From CAVQEG01 sp963711465 (GTDB lineage Bacteria; Bacteroidota; Ignavibacteria; OLB7), in the NCBI GenBank assembly GCA_963711465.1, contig CAVQEG010000001.1, forward strand, positions 2,480,001-2,544,000: a DNA stretch of 64,000 nt, written 5' to 3'. The number at the start of each line of letters is the position of its first letter. The first letter of the stretch is position 1. A model generated the notes under the pieces. The model had not been told where the DNA came from. It saw only the letters and a program-made list of their open reading frames with translations, and searched no databases. Shown one piece after another: positions 61,884-64,000 of this stretch. A program made the position numbers and the translations under genes.

Positions 61884-64000
61884 TTACCGTCGTGTCAATA
61901 CCATCGACCGTGTTTCACTGTAGTCGGCGGAGATGAGCCGGTAGAAATAGCGTCCGGACGGAACGCCGGATGCGTCCCAGGTGATGGTGTATCTGCCGGC
62001 ATCGAGGAACTGATCGACGAGCACGGCGACTCTCCGACCGGAGGCGTCATAGACGGTCAGCGTCGTGGGCGCGTCGATGCCGACGGAGAACGGGATGTCG
62101 GTGTGGCCCTCGAACGGATCGGGGATGTTCCGCCCGAGCGCGTATTTGACGCCGGAGGATTCCACCAGCCGCAGGTCGAGTCCGCAGATGCCGCCGACGA
62201 TGGCGCGGCCCGGCGTGGGAACGACGGTGGTGCACTCGGATTCGGGAAACACGATCTGGAAGTCGATCGGCGACTCGACGGTCGATCCGATGAACGACTC
62301 GAAATCCAGCCAGAGTACCGTACCGGTGTCCTGCAGAATCGTCCGGGGTATCGAATAGACGATCCCCTCCCAGACTCCGGAACCGGGCTGCACGTTCGTC
62401 GGCAGCACGTTCCAGACATCGGCCAGCGACGAATCGGGCGTGACCGACCGCAGCCGCATCATGCCGGGATCGCACTTGACGACGATGTTGAACAGTGCCA
62501 CATGGGCCAGCCGGGGGTCATCGTCGAGCCGGATGGGAACGAGCAACGGCGTTCCCGGAACGGCGCGGAAGGTACTGTCGATGCTGGCGGAGATGGTTCG
62601 GGGCGCGGGGTCGACCTGCACGAGCACCGAATCGACGTCGGGGCAGCCGGGCGATCCATCGACGCTGAGGTAGTACTTCGTGGTCGACGACGGCGAGGCG
62701 ACGGGAGTCGGACAGTCTGTGCAGCTGAGGCCTTCGGCAGGCGACCAGTGGAAGCTCCCGCCACCGGAGGCGACGAGTGCGACCTCTTCGCCCTGACACA
62801 GCTTCACCACCGGATCGACCTCGAGCTTCGGACGTTCGGCGACCTCGACCGTCACCTCGGCGAATGATGTACAGCCGGAGGCATTGGATCCGACGACGTG
62901 GTAGGTGGTCGTCTGCGAGGGCGACGCGACGGGATCGGCGCAGTCGGCGCAGCTCAGACCGGTCGCCGGAGTCCACTGGTAGGTATCGGCACCGCTGGCA
63001 GTCAACGGAACGTCCGAGCCGCTGCAGATGAGGACGTCGGCACCGGCGTCGATGTTCGGAGAGACGCCCGGCGTGACGGTCACCTGGTGGCTCGTCACGC
63101 ATCCGAAGCGGTTGGTCGCCATGACGGTGTAGGTGGTCTTCACCGATGGTCGGGCAACGGGATTTGCACAGTCGGTGCAGCTGAGTCCACGGGCGGGCGA
63201 CCAGTTCCAGAACAGATCGTCGCTCCCGACGGCGCGGAGCTGCGCGGTGCCGCCATCACAGATCGAGGTGTCGGGCGAGAGGGTGAATTCGGGCAGCGGT
63301 CGAACGTGGACCACGCGGGTAACGGTGTCGTAGCCGTTGTCGTTGGAGGCGATCAGCCGCGCGATGTAGTCACCGGGAGTCTGGTAGCAGACCGTGGGCG
63401 GTATCGATCCGCTGAAGGTCGTGGGCGTGCCGCCGTCGAAGCGCCACTGCCAGTCCTGGGGATCGTCGTAACTGTGATCGGTGTAGCTGATGCATTCGCC
63501 GGCGCAGATCAGCGTGTCACCGAGCGTGAACTGCGCCACCGGCGGCTTGCACGTCTCGAGGGTCGTGTCGTAGAGACCGACGACGAAATTCGGAAGCCCC
63601 TTCATGGAGTTGCCACCGGCGAGATCGAATCCCTCATGGACGTATCCGCAGGCCAGGCCGCGAGCGTTCGGATTGGTGATGACGCCGAGGTGATCGCTCT
63701 TGTGGGCGACGTAGATGCGCCCATCGGGTCCGATCTCCACCGCACCGATGTAGTCGCCGACCTCGGTGCTCCGGTAGAGTTCCACACGAGTGGCCGCGAT
63801 TCGGGCCGAGTCGTTGCCGGAGATATCGAACTGGGCGATGTAGGGATCGCGATCGCCGGTCACATAGAGCTTCGATCCATCGGGAGAGAAGCAGACGCCG
63901 TAGGTCAGTCCGGCGGAATCGGCGGCGTGGATGCTGACTCTGTTGGAGAGCGTTCCGTTCTTGCGATCGATGTCGAAGATCTCCACCAGCCCGAGGTCGA
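61884..64000 (-). CDS. PKD-domain surface protein with T9SS-type C-terminus, N-terminus missing
   Basis: The reading frame is open to the window end (DLGLVEIFDIDRK is in frame beyond the first possible start), so the N-terminus is cut off. The visible about 705 residues begin with beta-propeller-like repeats (GVCFSPDGSKLYVTGD, GAVEIGPDGRIYVAHK) of the type found in gliding-motility-associated proteins. A PKD domain follows (CISYTDHSYDDPQDWQWRFD), then three repeats built around a Cys pair (GLSCTDCANPVARPSVKTTY, GLSCADCADPVASPSQTTTY, GLSCTDCPTPVASPSSTTKY). After a cohesin-like region comes a type A sorting-like domain (FSVGIDAPTTLTVYDASGRR, VPSGRYFYRLISA). It is a cell-surface or secreted multidomain protein. 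Confidence 0.82.
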   Translation of the reverse strand, partial: DLGLVEIFDIDRKNGTLSNRVSIHAADSAGLTYGVCFSPDGSKLYVTGDRDPYIAQFDISGNDSARIAATRVELYRSTEVGDYIGAVEIGPDGRIYVAHKSDHLGVITNPNARGLACGYVHEGFDLAGGNSMKGLPNFVVGLYDTTLETCKPPVAQFTLGDTLICAGECISYTDHSYDDPQDWQWRFDGGTPTTFSGSIPPTVCYQTPGDYIARLIASNDNGYDTVTRVVHVRPLPEFTLSPDTSICDGGTAQLRAVGSDDLFWNWSPARGLSCTDCANPVARPSVKTTYTVMATNRFGCVTSHQVTVTPGVSPNIDAGADVLICSGSDVPLTASGADTYQWTPATGLSCADCADPVASPSQTTTYHVVGSNASGCTSFAEVTVEVAERPKLEVDPVVKLCQGEEVALVASGGGSFHWSPAEGLSCTDCPTPVASPSSTTKYYLSVDGSPGCPDVDSVLVQVDPAPRTISASIDSTFRAVPGTPLLVPIRLDDDPRLAHVALFNIVVKCDPGMMRLRSVTPDSSLADVWNVLPTNVQPGSGVWEGIVYSIPRTILQDTGTVLWLDFESFIGSTVESPIDFQIVFPESECTTVVPTPGRAIVGGICGLDLRLVESSGVKYALGRNIPDPFEGHTDIPFSVGIDAPTTLTVYDASGRRVAVLVDQFLDAGRYTITWDASGVPSGRYFYRLISADYSETRSMVLTRR

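Overview
The window is high-GC bacterial DNA with no rRNA, tRNA, CRISPR array or intact insertion sequence. Many secreted proteins end in a type IX secretion (T9SS, type A) sorting-like domain. PKD-domain, DUF3160, DUF4159, M16 and M61 families and Bacteroidota-style -7 promoter boxes (TAnnTTTG) also occur. This points to the FCB group; a Kapabacteria/Ignavibacteria/Chlorobiota-like lineage would fit, but the genus cannot be named from sequence alone.

Layout. 1-216 is the start of a secreted protein on the minus strand. 217-1391 is a gene-free, hairpin- and GGACC-rich stretch, followed by two paralogous regulators (1392-3964) with a transposase-like double HTH at the N-terminus and a LuxR-type HTH at the C-terminus. 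A small secreted protein follows. A 1.4-kb gene-free region (about 4880-6241) looks like one long structured RNA: many hairpins with an AGGTC loop, separated by TGCCCA-type linkers, ending in a textbook intrinsic terminator. Next come an aminotransferase, a membrane protein/RecQ pair, a second hairpin region with CTGGACC loops and a terminator (10683-11235, minus strand), a MalT-like regulator, RecJ and a YebC-family protein.

17.3-25.6 kb holds two ECF sigma factor genes. Each is followed by a membrane anti-sigma-like protein whose far C-terminus looks like an outer-membrane beta-barrel; a DUF3160 protein and a T9SS-type protein sit among them. 25.6-31.1 kb carries an M61 peptidase, a radical SAM protein, a DUF4159 protein and a TPR-LuxR regulator. 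31.5-50.2 kb is a surface-protein region: a HAF-repeat protein, one diverged and four near-identical tandem FG-GAP propeller proteins (about 2.34 kb per repeat, clearly mosaic), and a 1664-residue secreted protein.

50.6-64 kb holds a VWA protein, a third ECF sigma factor overlapping an anti-sigma-like protein that ends in a T9SS-type domain, an M16 peptidase pair, a KdsC-like phosphatase, an arsenosugar-type AhpD-like/radical SAM pair, a lipoprotein and haem-binding protein pair, and a PKD protein cut by the window end.

The most unusual material is the set of structured non-coding regions with partly complementary loops, the three sigma/anti-sigma pairs with envelope-spanning C-termini, and the mosaic propeller array.
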